A stretch of 64,000 bases of DNA. Origin: Arion vulgaris (taxonomy: Eukaryota; Mollusca; Gastropoda; Stylommatophora; Arionidae). The DNA lies in NCBI GenBank assembly GCA_020796225.1, contig CM036775.1, positions 12,593,671 to 12,657,670 on the forward strand, read 5' to 3'. Every line of letters starts with the position of its first letter. Position 1 is the stretch's first letter. Below the pieces are notes generated by a model. It ran no database searches, had not been told where the DNA came from, and saw nothing but the letters and a program-made list of their open reading frames with translations. Of this stretch, positions 1 to 10,775 are shown piece after piece. Position numbers and translations under genes: made by a program.

Positions 1-300
1 TATCTTACTACAAACTAAGATTTTTAGTGAATACAACTAACCTAACACCGTTGTGATCAATTAGTAACAAGATAGATAAATCATTTAATAATAAACTCAG
101 GCTATGCATATATCAATTGAACATTGGAAATATTTCACAAATCAAAATTAGTCCATGTTTCTATTACTCTATTCAAGTAAAAAGTGATGCGGTATTACCC
201 AGTAAACAGAAAAATGTCAATAGTTCAAAATGTGGGTATTACCTTAACGTTATCTAAGTCTTCTTGGAAGGAAATCATTCTGGAAGGTCATGAGCTCTGG
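1..300. other. AT-rich stretch, nothing recognised
   Basis: I see no coding signal and no match to the repeat families found elsewhere in the window. Confidence 0.5.
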
Positions 301-303
301 CGA

Positions 304-540
304 TCTTCAAGTTCTCAGCTCCTAAGGTGTGTTCACCACACCCTTCGCTCTTTTGTCGTTCAGAAGATATCGTCGCTGGTCTCTGCAAGGTGGTTTTCAG
401 GCTCTCAGCTCCTAAGGTGTGTTCATCACAACCTTCGCTCTTTTGTCGTTCAGAAGATATCGTCGCTGGTCTCTGCAAGGTGGTTTTCAGGCTCTCAGCT
501 CCTAAGGTGTGTTCATCACAACCTTCGCTTTTTGTGTCGT
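304..540. repeat. 90-bp tandem repeat, about 2.7 copies
   Basis: Unit starts (CTCAGCTCCTAAGG) occur at about 314, 404 and 494, a period of 90 bp. The copies are nearly identical until about 530, where the third diverges. Overlapping open frames on both strands arise because 90 is a multiple of three and the unit lacks stops. Confidence 0.9.
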
Positions 541-589
541 CAAAGCACATCGTCGTTGAATCTTCTGGTGTCAGAATTGAAGTATGCGG

Positions 590-730
590 TTGAGTCGCTC
601 ACTACGACTTTTCTTCTGTGTTGTTCAAGTTATAATGGGTGCGAGAGCGAACCCAGTAAACGCTGGCTAAAACCAGAAACATCGCCGAAAGATCAGCACC
701 AGAGCTCCAAATGGCGCTGAAGATGTGACG
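590..730. repeat. Dispersed repeat, second copy at 27095-27205
   Basis: Both copies contain GAGAGCGAACC, then AACGCTGG, then CACC/TCGCCGAAAGAT and a CACCAGAGCTYC-like stretch in the same order. The family is not identified. Confidence 0.6.
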
Positions 731-779
731 AAACCCACCCATGCTAAAGGCTGCATGGATCAGATTTCCACATGAATGA

Positions 780-1255
780 GATTTATGGGGAGGTCTGGTA
801 CATCAGTCTAAGTGTGATCGCGCACGAGAGAAAAACCACGGCGGGCAGTTTGGTAACAGATTCGTTCCTGTGGATTTTTAAGAACGGTACAAATGGATAT
901 CACCGTTTACCGGGGCCCAGACTTGGGGTGTAAAGAATAGAACTACTGTTATCTGCCACGCATGTCGTAAGAGGCGAATAAGGAGGCTTAGCTGAAATCG
1001 AATGCATGTGTCCTAAACGTGTATGCGTTTAGACGCCTACCAAACCAATGTGCAACGTATACACGTTCTTGGCAAAGATCAAACATATCACAAAGCGTGA
1101 TTAAAATTGGTCGTAAAGAATGAACACAAAGAAGATATCACCTTTCAGAAAGCAATAGCATACTACTGTACGTATAAGTGGTGCCTAGAAAGTCGGCTAC
1201 TCGTTTAATGTTGTTGATGTCAACGTCCTGTAAAGATATGTCTCGATTTTCATTT
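780..1255 (+). repeat. S2 SINE split by an S3 insertion
   Basis: The ends match the S2 family (full copy at 6380-6630): a head with a GGCGGGCAGTTTGG-like stretch and a tail AAAGCAATAGCATACTACTG, ACGTATAAGTGGTGCC, then TCGATTTTCATTTT. An S3 SINE (908-1133) sits inside. Confidence 0.8.
908..1133 (+). repeat. S3 SINE nested in S2, with target-site duplication
   Basis: The element starts TACCGGGGCCCAGACTTGGG and ends in a GAAG tail. It is flanked by GATATCACCGTT (896-907) and GATATCACCTTT (1134-1145), a 12-bp duplication with one mismatch. Removing it restores the S2 sequence. Confidence 0.85.
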
Positions 1256-1493
1256 TGTGATTTGGTGTTACAAGACAGACTCTTGAATATTCAGGTCAGC
1301 TTACCATTTGAAAAAATGAATTATTGATTGAATGCACATCTTAAGTTTCATGTCTGTCGAAGCACACCTGGTCGATGATGATGACTTCACCTTATCTCGC
1401 ACAGTTATAATACATTCATGCACTCTTAGTAAGTCTGTCGCTTTTTGGTTGTTTTGTTTTGTTTCAACATATCATCATAAGACAGGGGCACAC

Positions 1494-1700
1494 GTCTGTC
1501 CAGCGTGTTCGTAGCGCGTTGGACTACGGGTGACTATCCCTCGTGTGTGCGGGTTCAATTCCGCGGGATGGCAGAAAAAGCCACAGATTCCCCAGATTTA
1601 CGGTGTTCGTGGCACCGAAACCGAAGGGTTACGATGTCCATGGCACCGAGCCGAGAGCTGAAAAGCTCAAGTGCTTCTGGATCGCCAAAAAAAAAAAAAA
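1494..1700 (+). repeat. S1 tRNA-derived SINE with A-tail and target-site duplication
   Basis: The head resembles a tRNA, with an A box around TAGCGCGTTGGACTACGGG and a B box GGTTCAATTCC. The body contains CCACAGATTCCCCAGATTTA and CGAAGGGTTACGATGTCCAT and ends CAAGTGCTTCTGGATCG plus an A-tail. Flanks are AGACAGGGGCACAC (1480-1493) and AGACAGGGCAACAC (1701-1714). Confidence 0.9.
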
Positions 1701-1744
1701 AGACAGGGCAACACCCTTAATTTTCAACCATGTCTTTTCGCTTG

Positions 1745-1880
1745 TCGTGTAGACATCCAGATACTTACGTTGATCTACTGTCCTGGGCATGCTGGTGTTG
1801 AGAGAGCGGACATACTTGCATCAATAGCATCGATTGTTGGAGAGTTGAAGATGGATAAGTGGGAATGTTCGTCGGTCTCT
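1745..1880 (+). pseudogene. Retrotransposon RNase H fragment
   Basis: The + frame reads ILTLIYCPGHAGVERADILA. It resembles the C-terminal RNase H block (PGHAGV-x-G-N-E-R-A-D-x-L-A) of Jockey/I-type LINEs, with part of the block lost. It continues into SIASIVGELKMDKW. Degenerate and short. Confidence 0.7.
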
Positions 1881-1943
1881 TCGCAACTGTCTGTTGGATG
1901 AAGACACTAAAATACATGTTATATAGATGTTAAATAGTTGTTA

Positions 1944-2080
1944 TACAGGGTGTTCAAGATAAAAGTAGCCCCATTGACAAATCAAAAGTTGCCAGTTGCG
2001 TATTGTTTTTTGTCTATTTACTATTTAAACCGGTTCTAACTAGCTCGTCCTTCGTCACATTTCTTCATCGCCCTTCCTGT
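1944..2080 (+). mobile_element. Mariner-type MITE, 3'-truncated
   Basis: It starts TACAGGGTGTTCAAGATAA after a TA and contains CCCCATTGACAAAT and TTTAAACCGGTTCT, as in the full copy at 6110-6372. It breaks off near 2080, where a hammerhead-like repeat begins. Confidence 0.75.
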
Positions 2081-2084
2081 TTTT

Positions 2085-2245
2085 TTAATTCGTCACTCCT
2101 GTTGTTCGTTTGCTTGATAAAGGCTTTGTTGGTCGAAACCTTGCTGTATTTTGTCATTGTTTTTGTAATTTGTAAAACTACAGTACTTTGTGATTACGTG
2201 TTTTGCAATCAAATAGTTTTACTGCAGTCTCATATTTTGTGAACT
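2085..2245 (+). repeat. Dispersed repeat with hammerhead-like core
   Basis: It contains GCTTGATAAAGGCTTTGTTG followed by GTCGAAACC, then AAAACTACAGTACTTTG. The same order occurs at 26590-26745, 34850-34990, 61400-61560 and, reversed, at 31780-31900. Confidence 0.7.
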
Positions 2246-2284
2246 AAAATAATGCTCTTCTCGTACCGTTATACGTTACATAGG

Positions 2285-2540
2285 GCCTACAATTAGTTTC
2301 TCCATACCGCTCTATCCTGGGCAACTCTATCAATCTCCTTCATGGAACTGAGACCGATATTTCTTGCCTCTCTCAGCAAAGCTCGTTTCAGGGTCTCCTT
2401 AGATCGTCCTCTCTTTCTTGAACCTTTTGCATTCCACTTCAATGACAGCTTTGATATTCGTTGATCATTTCTTCTCAAGGTGTGTCTAACACATCTTCTC
2501 CTTCTTATAACAGTTGTTACTGGTGGTTGACCAGACATTT
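2285..2540 (-). pseudogene. LINE-B reverse-transcriptase C-terminal tail
   Basis: The minus frame reads SGQPPVTTVIRRRR, then HTLRRNDQRISKLSLKWNAK and SRKRGRSKETLKRALLREAR, then DRAVWRN. This is the typical C-terminal tail of RTE/endonuclease-reverse-transcriptase LINEs. A better copy lies at 33560-34180. Confidence 0.8.
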
Positions 2541-2595
2541 CTTCTCAAGGTGTGTCTAACACATCTTCTTATAACAGTTGTTACTAGTTGTTGAC

Positions 2596-2708
2596 GCGTT
2601 TAGGGGCCTACCAAACTAATGTGCAAGGTATACACGTTCTTGGCAAAGATCAAACATATCACAAAGAGTGATTAAAATTGGTCGTAAAGAACGAACGCAA
2701 AGAAGAAG
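2596..2708 (+). repeat. S3 SINE, 5'-truncated, with perfect 13-bp target-site duplication
   Basis: The 3' part of S3 (AGGGGCCTACCAAACTAATG through GAACGCAAAGAAGAAG) lies between two exact copies of ACTAGTTGTTGAC (2583-2595 and 2709-2721). The target is LINE-B sequence. Confidence 0.9.
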
Positions 2709-2713
2709 ACTAG

Positions 2714-3580
2714 TTGTTGACCAGACATTTCTTCTCAAGGCGTATCCAATATATCTCCATCTTCTCTTTCTTATAACAGTTGTTGACCAGACATTTCTTC
2801 TCAAGGCGTGTCCAATATATCTCCATCTTCTCTTTCTTATAACAGTTGTTGACCAGACATTTCTTCTCAAGGCGTGTCCAATATATCTCCATCTTCTCTT
2901 TCTTATAACAGTTGTTGACCAGACATTTCTTCTCAAGGCGTGTCCAATATATCTCCATCTTCTCTTTCTTATAACAGTTGTTGACCAGACATTTCTTCTC
3001 AAGGCGTGTCCAATATATCTCCATCTTCTCTTTCTTATAACAGTTGTTGACCAGACATTTCTTCTCAAGGCGTGTCCAATATATCTCCATCTTCTCTTTC
3101 TTATAACAGTTGTTGACCAGACATTTCTTCTCAAGGCGTGTCCAATATATCTCCATCTTCTCTTTCTTATAACAGTTGTTGACCAGACATTTCTTCTCAA
3201 GGCGTGTCCAATATATCTCCATCTTCTCTTTCTTATAACAGTTGTTGACCAGACATTTCTTCTCAAGGCGTGTCCAATATATCTCCATCTTCTCTTTCTT
3301 ATAACAGTTGTTGACCAGACATTTCTTCTCAAGGCGTGTCCAATATATCTCCATCTTCTCTTTCTTATAACAGTTGTTGACCAGACATTTCTTCTCAAGG
3401 CGTGTCCAATATATCTCCATCTTCTCTTTCTTATAACAGTTGTTGACCAGACATTTCTTCTCAAGGCGTGTCCAATATATCTCCATCTTCTCTTTCTTAT
3501 AACAGTTGTTGACCAGACATTTCTTCTCAAGGCGTGTCCAATATATATCCATCTTCTCTTTCTTATAACAGTTGTTATCA
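2714..3580 (-). repeat. 66-bp tandem array, 13 copies, derived from LINE-B
   Basis: The motif CAGACATTTCTTCTCAAGG recurs every 66 bp from about 2724 to 3516. Internal copies are essentially identical; only the first and last show changes. The minus frame is a 22-residue repeat, TTVIRKRRWRYIGHALRRNV plus WS, which is LINE-B coding sequence. Open frames of over 300 codons on both strands are a by-product of the unit length. Flanking LINE-B sequence continues to about 3640. Confidence 0.95.
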
Positions 3581-3639
3581 GACATTTCTTTGATTTCATC
3601 ACTTCTCCTGAATTCGTTCCATTTTATGTTCAAATGTTC

Positions 3640-3825
3640 TGACTACTAACGTTACCTCTTGATGCCAGCACGGTTGAGAACAGCTTGATTATGTTGTAAG
3701 CATAACTTAATGTACAGTCACGCCATACTCACTCATCCGTACGGTAGTTAGCATTGATTGTACTCACCCTGTCGTCTGTCACCGATGTATTGATTTCCTA
3801 CTAACCAGATGTGGTGTAAGGTTTG
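3640..3825. other. Unassigned stretch
   Basis: I see no coding signal or recognised repeat. Confidence 0.4.
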
Positions 3826-4085
3826 TTAAAAAAAAGGGCTTAAAATCCGAAGGATTGACTTCATTGCACCGAGTTTTACCCCATACGGCTCGGTTCCTCT
3901 CCGCAGAAATGGCACGTCACCTGTCGAGAGTATTGCACAAAGGACCGAACTCCATAGCTCCAGCAACAATCCTAGGGATCTCTGGAAAAAAACGGCACTC
4001 GATAACATAATGGCACGGTCCGGACTCGAACCCACGATCTTTGCCTCACAAGGCAAAGGGCTTAACCACTTAGCCACAGAAGTGT
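3826..4085 (-). repeat. S5 tRNA-derived SINE
   Basis: On the minus strand the head reads TCTGTGGCTAAGTGGTTAAG (A box), then GTGGGTTCGAGTCC (B box). The body contains AGATCCCTAGGATTGTTGC, GGAGCTATGGAGTTC and a tail with AGTCAATCCTTCGGATTTTA. Other copies: 22610-22830, 37660-37850, 52310-52545. Confidence 0.85.
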
Positions 4086-4109
4086 AAGGTTAAATTCAAG
4101 TAGTAGCAT

Positions 4110-4470
4110 GTCCCTTGCTAAACGTTGCTTTTATTACATGCAGCCTGAACAACTCTGTTGTCTCTAGCAAGTTCTCTCGCCTCCTCCAGCGTTATGTTCA
4201 AGGTTTCTTTGATGTTCTACTGCCACTTTCGTCTTGGTCGTCCCCTACCCCAAACTCCAGGAACCATGTCTTCCTTTACCGTTTTCTCTCCAAACCACTG
4301 TGAGGTTTAACGTGGTCAACATATTTCATCTTCCGAGACATGATGTTATTTATGAGCCAATGCTCCTCAATATGCAGGTCTTGTAGGATGTCTTTGTTTT
4401 TTTCTCTTCTCTGTCCAGGATGTTCTAAGAACGTTAATGTTGAATACTTAATTCTTATTCTTCTTCTGCG
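4110..4470 (-). pseudogene. LINE-A fragment
   Basis: Minus-strand reading gives pieces of LINE-A: a GRPRRKWQ-like block, NIKETLNITLEEARELAR, and upstream a WLINNIM-like block. Frames are broken by several indels. Confidence 0.65.
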
Positions 4471-4504
4471 ATCAACTTCTGCTATGCGACTTCTCTGGTA
4501 TGTG

Positions 4505-4900
4505 TCATAAACAGGGCGGTACGCTTGAGGTATTCAGAGTATTTTGTCTCTGACTAACCACACTCGACGACCGTCTTTTCTTCTCACTGTTTCTGACACT
4601 CAGTTTAAACTTGGTCGGCGTGCGTGCTGTTACAATCTTCTTCTTCTTCTTACACCTTTCAACTCCCAACGGAGCACAGGTCTTCAACAAACTTCTTCCT
4701 CTCCTTGCTATCCATTCCAATTCTTTCCACGTTTTACCTATACTTTTAATATCAGCCTCCAGCTCTCTTCTCCAGGTGTGTCCAGGCCTTCCCCATCTCC
4801 TCTTTTCCTGCTGGTTCCAAAACGTTGCCTGTCTTGCAATGCTTCCTGTTGGTCTTCTCAATGTATGTCCTATCCATCACCAGGGCCTCGTTGCGATTGA
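4505..4900 (-). pseudogene. LINE-C reverse-transcriptase C-terminal tail
   Basis: The minus frame reads MRRPTGSIARQATFWNQQEK then RRWGRPGHTWRRELEADIKS, followed by IGKTWKELEWIARRG and LCAPLG-like remnants. This is the well-known LINE tail pattern (RRP-x-x-x-IARQAL-x-W, GRP-x-x-TWRRELEAD). Copies: 26755-26940 and the flanks of 38830-40140. Confidence 0.8.
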
Positions 4901-5480
4901 AGAAAAACAAATATCACCCACGATTTAAAACGTGGGACTACGCCATAGCCAAGTAAGTGCACTAACCACTTACTACCATGGCTCAGAATTAAGTTGGCTA
5001 TGGAACACTGTATATCGGCCAGATCTCTTCAAGAAATTTTTGAAATTCTTCCAAGTTTTATGTCACGGCATGTCTGACATTCTTCTCTTTTGACGTCTTG
5101 TCCGTGTCTGGTTTCTACTAATCAACCGGGGAAAATAAGAGGGGCGGCTCTGGGAGGCTTAAATTACAACGTCTTTTAGTTGCTCATGAACATGATAGCG
5201 GTTGTCCTTATTTCCTAGAGAAAAGTTGCCAGTTGTGATATTGTAGTTATGGCGCAGTAGACGCTGTGATTCAGTATTTCCGTGGATATATACCAGTTTG
5301 TTTGTTTGTTATGTAGGGGATTGAAGCGTCATTCTGTCTAGGCATGCACTATTCTACCTAAGGGCTATCCTTTTACTGGTTATATTAGAACGTGTATGCT
5401 AACAAACATGAAAAATAAGAATTAACTCCTTTCGGAGAATCCAGAAAGTATTTTGTGTCAGATCGGTTAATGATGATCAA
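4900..5480. other. Unassigned stretch
   Basis: A tRNA-like minus-strand head may lie at 4935-4985 (ATAGCCAAGTAAGTGCACTA context), but it is too weak to call. Nothing else is recognised. Confidence 0.4.
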
Positions 5481-5483
5481 ATC

Positions 5484-5839
5484 CACAGCCAACTCTAATA
5501 TAGGGCCGCATAATTCACCGGGAAAACCCTGACCTAGTTTGGGGGCTGGATATTATAAATGTTTGATAGAACACTGCAAGCTTTTTTGCAATTTTACTCG
5601 ATTATATGTGTCTATGGTTATTTATTCATAAAAAAAATCTGAATAATACTGATATTCCTTATTGCTAAACTGAACTTGTTACATAATACAACCTTGATTT
5701 AACATGTTGTGTTGTTTTAAAATGAATTCGGTTATATACAATAATACTGGAATGCGACGTCACGTGACGGTGGTGGGGGTCTTATTTCCTAGAATTTTTA
5801 CATGAGTCTGCTGGCCGTATGAGTTTATAGTTGGCTGTG
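5484..5839. mobile_element. MITE with CACAGCCAACT terminal inverted repeats
   Basis: The left end is CACAGCCAACTCTAATATAG and the right end (reversed) is CACAGCCAACTATAAACTC. The interior is AT-rich with no coding sequence. Further copies: 22868-23215, 24640-25215 (interrupted) and 44239-44718 (interrupted). Confidence 0.85.
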
Positions 5840-6109
5840 ATTATTATAAATGATAGGTAGATAATTCCGATTCAGCCATTCCTGATGGAAGAACTATAAT
5901 ATCTATTGTGATGTGTTAATTTTCCCAAAACTGTGTTTGTAGTGATGTACACAAGGTTGATGCTAAACAATAATTTATAACAGTTGTGTGTACATATATA
6001 CATATCCTATTCACTTGTCCTTGGAGACTGGATGATACTGTTTCATTGCTTCATTTGGGTAAGTTATTTACGGACAATTTTTCTTTCTGCTCATTTTGTA
6101 TATGTATAT
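5840..6109. other. Unassigned AT-rich stretch
   Basis: Nothing recognised. Confidence 0.4.
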
Positions 6110-6372
6110 GTAGGGTGTTCAAGATAATTGCAGCCCCATTGACAATTCGAAAGTTGCCAGGTACAGCATTGAGTTGTGTTTATTTACTATTTAAACCGGT
6201 TCTGACTAGCTCGTCTTACGTCACATTTGTTCATCGCCCCTTCCCGCACTACAATTACACACCGTCACACAACCTTGACCTATACTACGTCATAACTGAA
6301 CCTTCCCATTTCCGTACATATATGCCAGATTAGCTCCATTCACGGGCTGCTTTTAAGTTGAACACCCTGTAT
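6110..6372. mobile_element. Mariner-type MITE, full length
   Basis: The left end is TAGGGTGTTCAAGATAAT and the right end (reversed) is TACAGGGTGTTCAACTTAAA, in TA-rich flanks. About 260 bp with no transposase. The inverted CAGGGTGTTCAA ends with a TA target are typical of Tc1/mariner-type elements. Confidence 0.85.
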
Positions 6373-6379
6373 ATGGTCG

Positions 6380-6630
6380 TGAGCGTCTGTAGCTCAAGCG
6401 GTAGTGAGCTCGATCACGAACCAAGCGTACCTGGTTCAAACCCCACGGTGGGCAAGTTTGGAAGCAAATTCGTTTCCGTGGGATTTTTATAAAGGTAAAA
6501 ATAGACCTCACCGTTCAGAAAGCAATGGCAAACTACTGAACGTATAAGTGGTGCCTATAAAAATCAACGGCTCGTTTACTGTGGTTGATGGCTACGTCCT
6601 TTTGAGATATGCCACGATTTTCATTTCATA
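6380..6630 (+). repeat. S2 tRNA-derived SINE, full copy
   Basis: The head is GTCTGTAGCTCAAGCGGTAG (A box) and CCTGGTTCAAACCCC (B box). The body contains AAATTCGTTTCCGTGGGATT, AGAAAGCAATGGCAAACTAC, TGAACGTATAAGTGGTGCC and TATGCCACGATTTTCAT. Confidence 0.9.
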
Positions 6631-6639
6631 TATATGGTC

Positions 6640-6980
6640 AAACATAGTAATCATCATCAAATAGCTTGTCCTGAGCAGAAATAGCTTGCCATCTTAACAT
6701 ACCTTCGTAATTTCTCTCATAGGTCAGGTTCCCTGCCTTTGCAGATGTCATGCTCAAACCATCACTTACATCCTGAATCCATCTTCTCCGTGGTCTTCCT
6801 CTTTGCCGGGAAACCTCCTTCCATGAAGGTCTTCTCCAACCGTTCGTGTCTCTTTATATATCAAAACGACTTCAATTTTCTTATTTGTAGCATCAGTCAG
6901 TTTTCTTTGATTTTGAGTTCTTTCTGGATATATCTATTTGTTCTCTTCTCTGTCCAAGATATGAATAAAAATTACTAACC
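6640..6980 (-). pseudogene. LINE-D fragment
   Basis: Minus-strand remnants match other LINE-D copies (28310-28640, 40685-41045): a WIQDV-like block, GDLNM, and the region around the CTTCTCCAACCGTTCGTGTC stretch, then ILDREENK. Confidence 0.6.
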
Positions 6981-7079
6981 TGAACAGTTTCGCAGTGACT
7001 GTACTAGCCATGCAGCCATTACATTACACAGGCATATGCGTCCCCCCTGTCCTACACCGCCCAAAAAGCGGTATTACAT

Positions 7080-7262
7080 GCAACAACGACTGTAACGATT
7101 TATAATTCAGTAGTTTGCCATTACTTTCTCAACGGTGATGTTTATTTTTGCCGTTCGTAAAAATATACAGGAGCAAATTTGCTTCTAAACTGCTCGCCGT
7201 GGTGTTTGAAGCAGGTTCTTGTGGGTTGTGACCGAGCTCACTACCGCTAAGCCACAGATGCC
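7080..7262 (-). repeat. S2 SINE, minus strand
   Basis: The minus strand carries the S2 head (TCTGTGGCTTAGCGGTAGTG with GAGCTCGGTCACAACCC) and the GCAAATTTGCTCCTG/AAACATCACCG body, ending near the TGCCATTACTTTCTCAACGG stretch. Confidence 0.75.
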
Positions 7263-7650
7263 CACTTGTTTTGAGTATATTGATTAAATGACTACGATGC
7301 TTTGACAAGGACATGACGACAACAGAAGCAAGAACAATTTATAACTAATACAGCTGTAATCCTTAGGGATTTAAAGCAAAATATTTTACTAATCTCTTTT
7401 TCTTTTTCCGCTCTCTCTATTCGTCGGAGCTGCGGAGGTTGTTGTGCATTATTTTCAATCCACGTTTTTGCGTGTGGAATTCCTTCAGATTCATGTTTCT
7501 ATGTTGCTGATTCACCACCGTAATCTGAGACGATGTAATGATCTTATCATATTGTTCTGTCTGATGGAATGTCCATTATTTTCTTGTCTTTATTTCGCAA
7601 TCTTTTGACGACTTCAACAAAATATTGGTAATCCATCGCTATTGTCTTCC
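7263..7650. other. Unassigned, probably start of LINE-F sequence
   Basis: No recognised feature. The last 50 bases run into the 140-bp array. Confidence 0.4.
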
Positions 7651-10430
7651 CCAGGTAGATGATGTAATTGGTTGTCCACTCTTGCTGTTAAGCGTAGGTG
7701 GGAGCTTTAATTTGTGTTCCAGGGCCAGATGAGTCTCCCTTGTTGTGTTATATCCATGTTTATGTAGTGTAGTCTTGATAGTCTTTCACCAGGTGAATGA
7801 TGTAATTGGTTGTCCACTCTTGCTGTTAAGCGTAGGTGGGAGCTTTAATTTGTGTTCCAGGGCCAGATGAGTCTCCCTTGTTGTGTTATATCCATGTTTA
7901 TGTAGTGTAGTCTTGATAGTCTTTCACCAGGTGAATGATGTAATTGGTTGTCCACTCTTGCTGTTAAGCGTAGCGGTGGGAGCTTTAATTTGTGTTCCAG
8001 GGCCAGATGAGTCTCCCTTGTTGTGTTATATCCATGTTTATGTAGTGTAGTCTTGATAGTCTTTCACCAGGTGAATGATGTAATTGGTTGTCCACTCTTG
8101 CTGTTAAGCGTAGCGGTGGGAGCTTTAATTTGTGTTCCAGGGCCAGATGGGTCTCCCTTGTTGTGTTATATCCATGTTTATGTAGTGTAGTCTTGATAGT
8201 CTTTCACCAGGTGAATGATGTAATTGGTTGTCCACTCTTGCTGTTAAGCGTAGCGGTGGGAGCTTTAATTTGTGTTCCAGGGCCAGATGAGTCGCCCTTG
8301 TTGTGTTATATCCATGTTTATGTAGTGTAGTCTTGATAGTCTTTCACCAGGTGAATGATGTAATTGGTTGTCCACTCTTGCTGTTAAGCGTAGGGTGGGA
8401 GCTTTAATTTGTGTTCCAGGGCCAGATGAGTCGCCCTTGTTGTGTTATATCCATGTTTATGTAGTGTAGTCTTGATAGTCTTTCACCAGGTGAATGATGT
8501 AATTGGTTGTCCACTCCTGCTGTTAAGCGTAGCGGTGGGAGTTTTAATTTGTGTTCCAGGGCCAGATGAGTCGCCCTTGTTGTGTTATATCCATGTTTAT
8601 GTAGTGTAGTCTTGATAGTCTTTCACCAGGTGAATGATGTAATTGGTTGTCCACTCCTGCTGTTAAGCGTAGCGGTGGGAGCTTTAATTTGTGTTCCAGG
8701 GCCAGATGAGTCTCCCTTGTTGTGTTATATCCATGTTTATGTAGTGTAGTCTTGATAGTCTTTCACCAGGTGAATGATGTAATTGGTTGTCCACTCCTGC
8801 TGTTAAGCGTAGCGGTGGGAGCTTTAATTTGTGTTCCAGGGCCAGATGAGTCTCCCTTGTTGTGTTATATCCATGTTTATGTAGTGTAGTCTTGATAGTC
8901 TTTCACCAGGTGAATGATGTAATTGGCTTGTCCACTCTTTGCTGTTAAGCGCTAGCGGTGGGAGCTTTAATTTGTGTTCCAAGGCCAGATGAGTCGCCCT
9001 TGTTGTGTTATATCCATGTTTTGGTAGTGTAGTCTTGATAGTCTTTCACCAGGTGAATGATGTAATTGGTTGTCCACTTGCTGTTAAGCGTAGCGGTGGA
9101 GCTTTATTTGTGTTCCAGGGCCAGATGAGTCGCCCTTGTTGTGTTATATCCATGTTTATGTAGTGTAGTCTTGATAGTCTTTCACCAGGTGAATGATGTA
9201 ATTGGTTGTCCACTCTTGCTGTTAAGCGTAGGGTTGGGAGCTTTACTTTGCGTTCCAGGACCAGATGAGTCTCCCTTGTTGTGTTATATCCATGTTTATG
9301 TAGTGTAGTCTTGATAGTCTTTCACCAGGTGAATGATGTAATTGGTTGTCCACTCTTGCTGTTAAGCGTAGCGGTGGGAGCTTTAATTTGTGTTCCAGGG
9401 CCAGATGAGTCGCCCTTGTTGTGTTATATCCATGTTTATGTAGTGTAGTCTTGATAGTCTTTCACCAGGTGGATGATGTAATTGGTTGTCCACTCTTCTC
9501 GTTAAGCGTAGCGGTGGGAGCTTTAATTTGTGTTCCAGGGCCAGATGAGTCGCCCTTGTTGTGTTATATCCATGTTTATGTAGTGTAGTCTTGATAGTCT
9601 TTCACCAGGTGGATGATGTAATTGGTTGTCCACTCTTGCTGTTAAGCGTAGGGTTGGGAGCTTTACTTTGCGTTCCAGGACCAGATGAGTCTCCCTTGTT
9701 GTGTTATATCCATGTTTATGTAGTGTAGTCTTGATAGTCTTTCACCAGGTGAATGATGTAATTGGTTGTCACTCTTGCTGTTAAGCGTAGGGGTGGGAGC
9801 TTTAATTTGTGTTCCAAGGCCAGATGAGTCGCCCTTGTTGTGTTATATCCATGTTTATGTAGTGTAGTCTTGATAGTCTTTCACCAGGTGGATGATGTAA
9901 TTGGTTGTCCACTCTTGCTGTTAAGCGTAGGGTTGGGAGCTTTACTTTGCGTTCCAGGACCAGATGAGTCTCCCTTGTTGTGTTATATCCATGTTTATGT
10001 AGTGTAGTCTTGATAGTCTTTCACCAGGTGGATGATGTAATTGGTTGTCCACTCTTGCTGTTAAGCGTAGGGTTGGGAGCTTTACTTTGCGTTCCAGGAC
10101 CAGATGAGTCTCCCTTGTTGTGTTATATCCATGTTTATGTAGTGTAGTCTTGATAGTCTTTCACCAGGTGGATGATGTAATTGGTTGTCCACTCTTGCTG
10201 TTAAGCGTAGGGTTGGGAGCTTTACTTTGCGTTCCAGGACCAGATGAGTCGCCCTTGTTGTGTTATATCCATATTTATGTAGTGTAGTCTTGATAGTCTT
10301 TCACCAGGTGGATGATGTAATTGGTTGTCCTCTCTTGCTGTTAAGCGTAGGATTGGGAGCTTTAATTTGTGTTCCAGGGCCAGGTGAGTCGCCCTTGTTG
10401 TGTTATATCCGTGTTTATTTAGTGTGGCCA
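7651..10430 (-). repeat. 140-bp tandem array, 20 copies, derived from LINE-F
   Basis: TGATGTAATTGG recurs 20 times from about 7665 to 10314, at spacings of 129-144 bp, mostly 138-140. On the minus strand each unit encodes part of the LINE-F tail (ATHLALEHKLKLPILRLTAR, then EDNQLHHPPGERLSRL), broken by frameshifts because 140 is not a multiple of three. Single copies of the same sequence occur at 14940-15340, 24000-24220 and 37215-37600. Two subtypes (TAGCGGTGGGAGC and TAGGGTTGGGAGC) alternate toward the right. Confidence 0.95.
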
Positions 10431-10560
10431 TTATTTTCTTGGTCTTCCCTTATCTTTAGTACCTGATCTCTTTTTATTGTAGGCTGTTATTTGTGTTTGG
10501 TTGTATTCCATCGTATCCTGTTTTTGTTCATCTTTTATGAAGTAGCAGACATGATTAAAC
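10430..10560 (-). pseudogene. LINE-F continuation beyond the array
   Basis: Minus-strand sequence encodes MEYNQTQITAYNKKRSGTKD then KGRPRK, the segment that precedes the array unit in LINE-F (compare 37370-37445). This shows the array grew inside a LINE-F copy. Confidence 0.85.
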
Positions 10561-10564
10561 ATAT

Positions 10565-10775
10565 TTTTTTTTGTCCGATCCAGAAGCACTTGAGCTTTTC
10601 TGCTCTTCGGCTCTGTGCCATGGACATCGTAACCCTTCGGTTCGGTGACACGAACACCGTAAATCTGGGGAATCTGGGGCTTTTTCTGCCATCCCGCGGA
10701 ATTGAACCCGCACACACAGAGTCACCCGTAGTCCAACGCGCTACGAACACGCTGGGCAGACGGACATTAAACAGA
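10565..10775 (-). repeat. S1 SINE, minus strand
   Basis: The reversed S1 body (AGAAGCACTTGAGCTTTTCT, CATGGACATCGTAACCCTTC, GGAATTGAACCCGCACACAC) ends in the head GTAGTCCAACGCGCTACGAA. The T-run at 10565 is the reversed A-tail. Confidence 0.9.

Noticed and set aside
184..720. 178-codon frame at the left edge
   Set aside because: It runs through the 90-bp array and a dispersed repeat; no domain, and no conserved start or splice context.
2616..3642. Open frames of 307-328 codons on both strands
   Set aside because: They are a 66-bp array without stops derived from a LINE; sense and antisense are equally open, and there is no gene structure.
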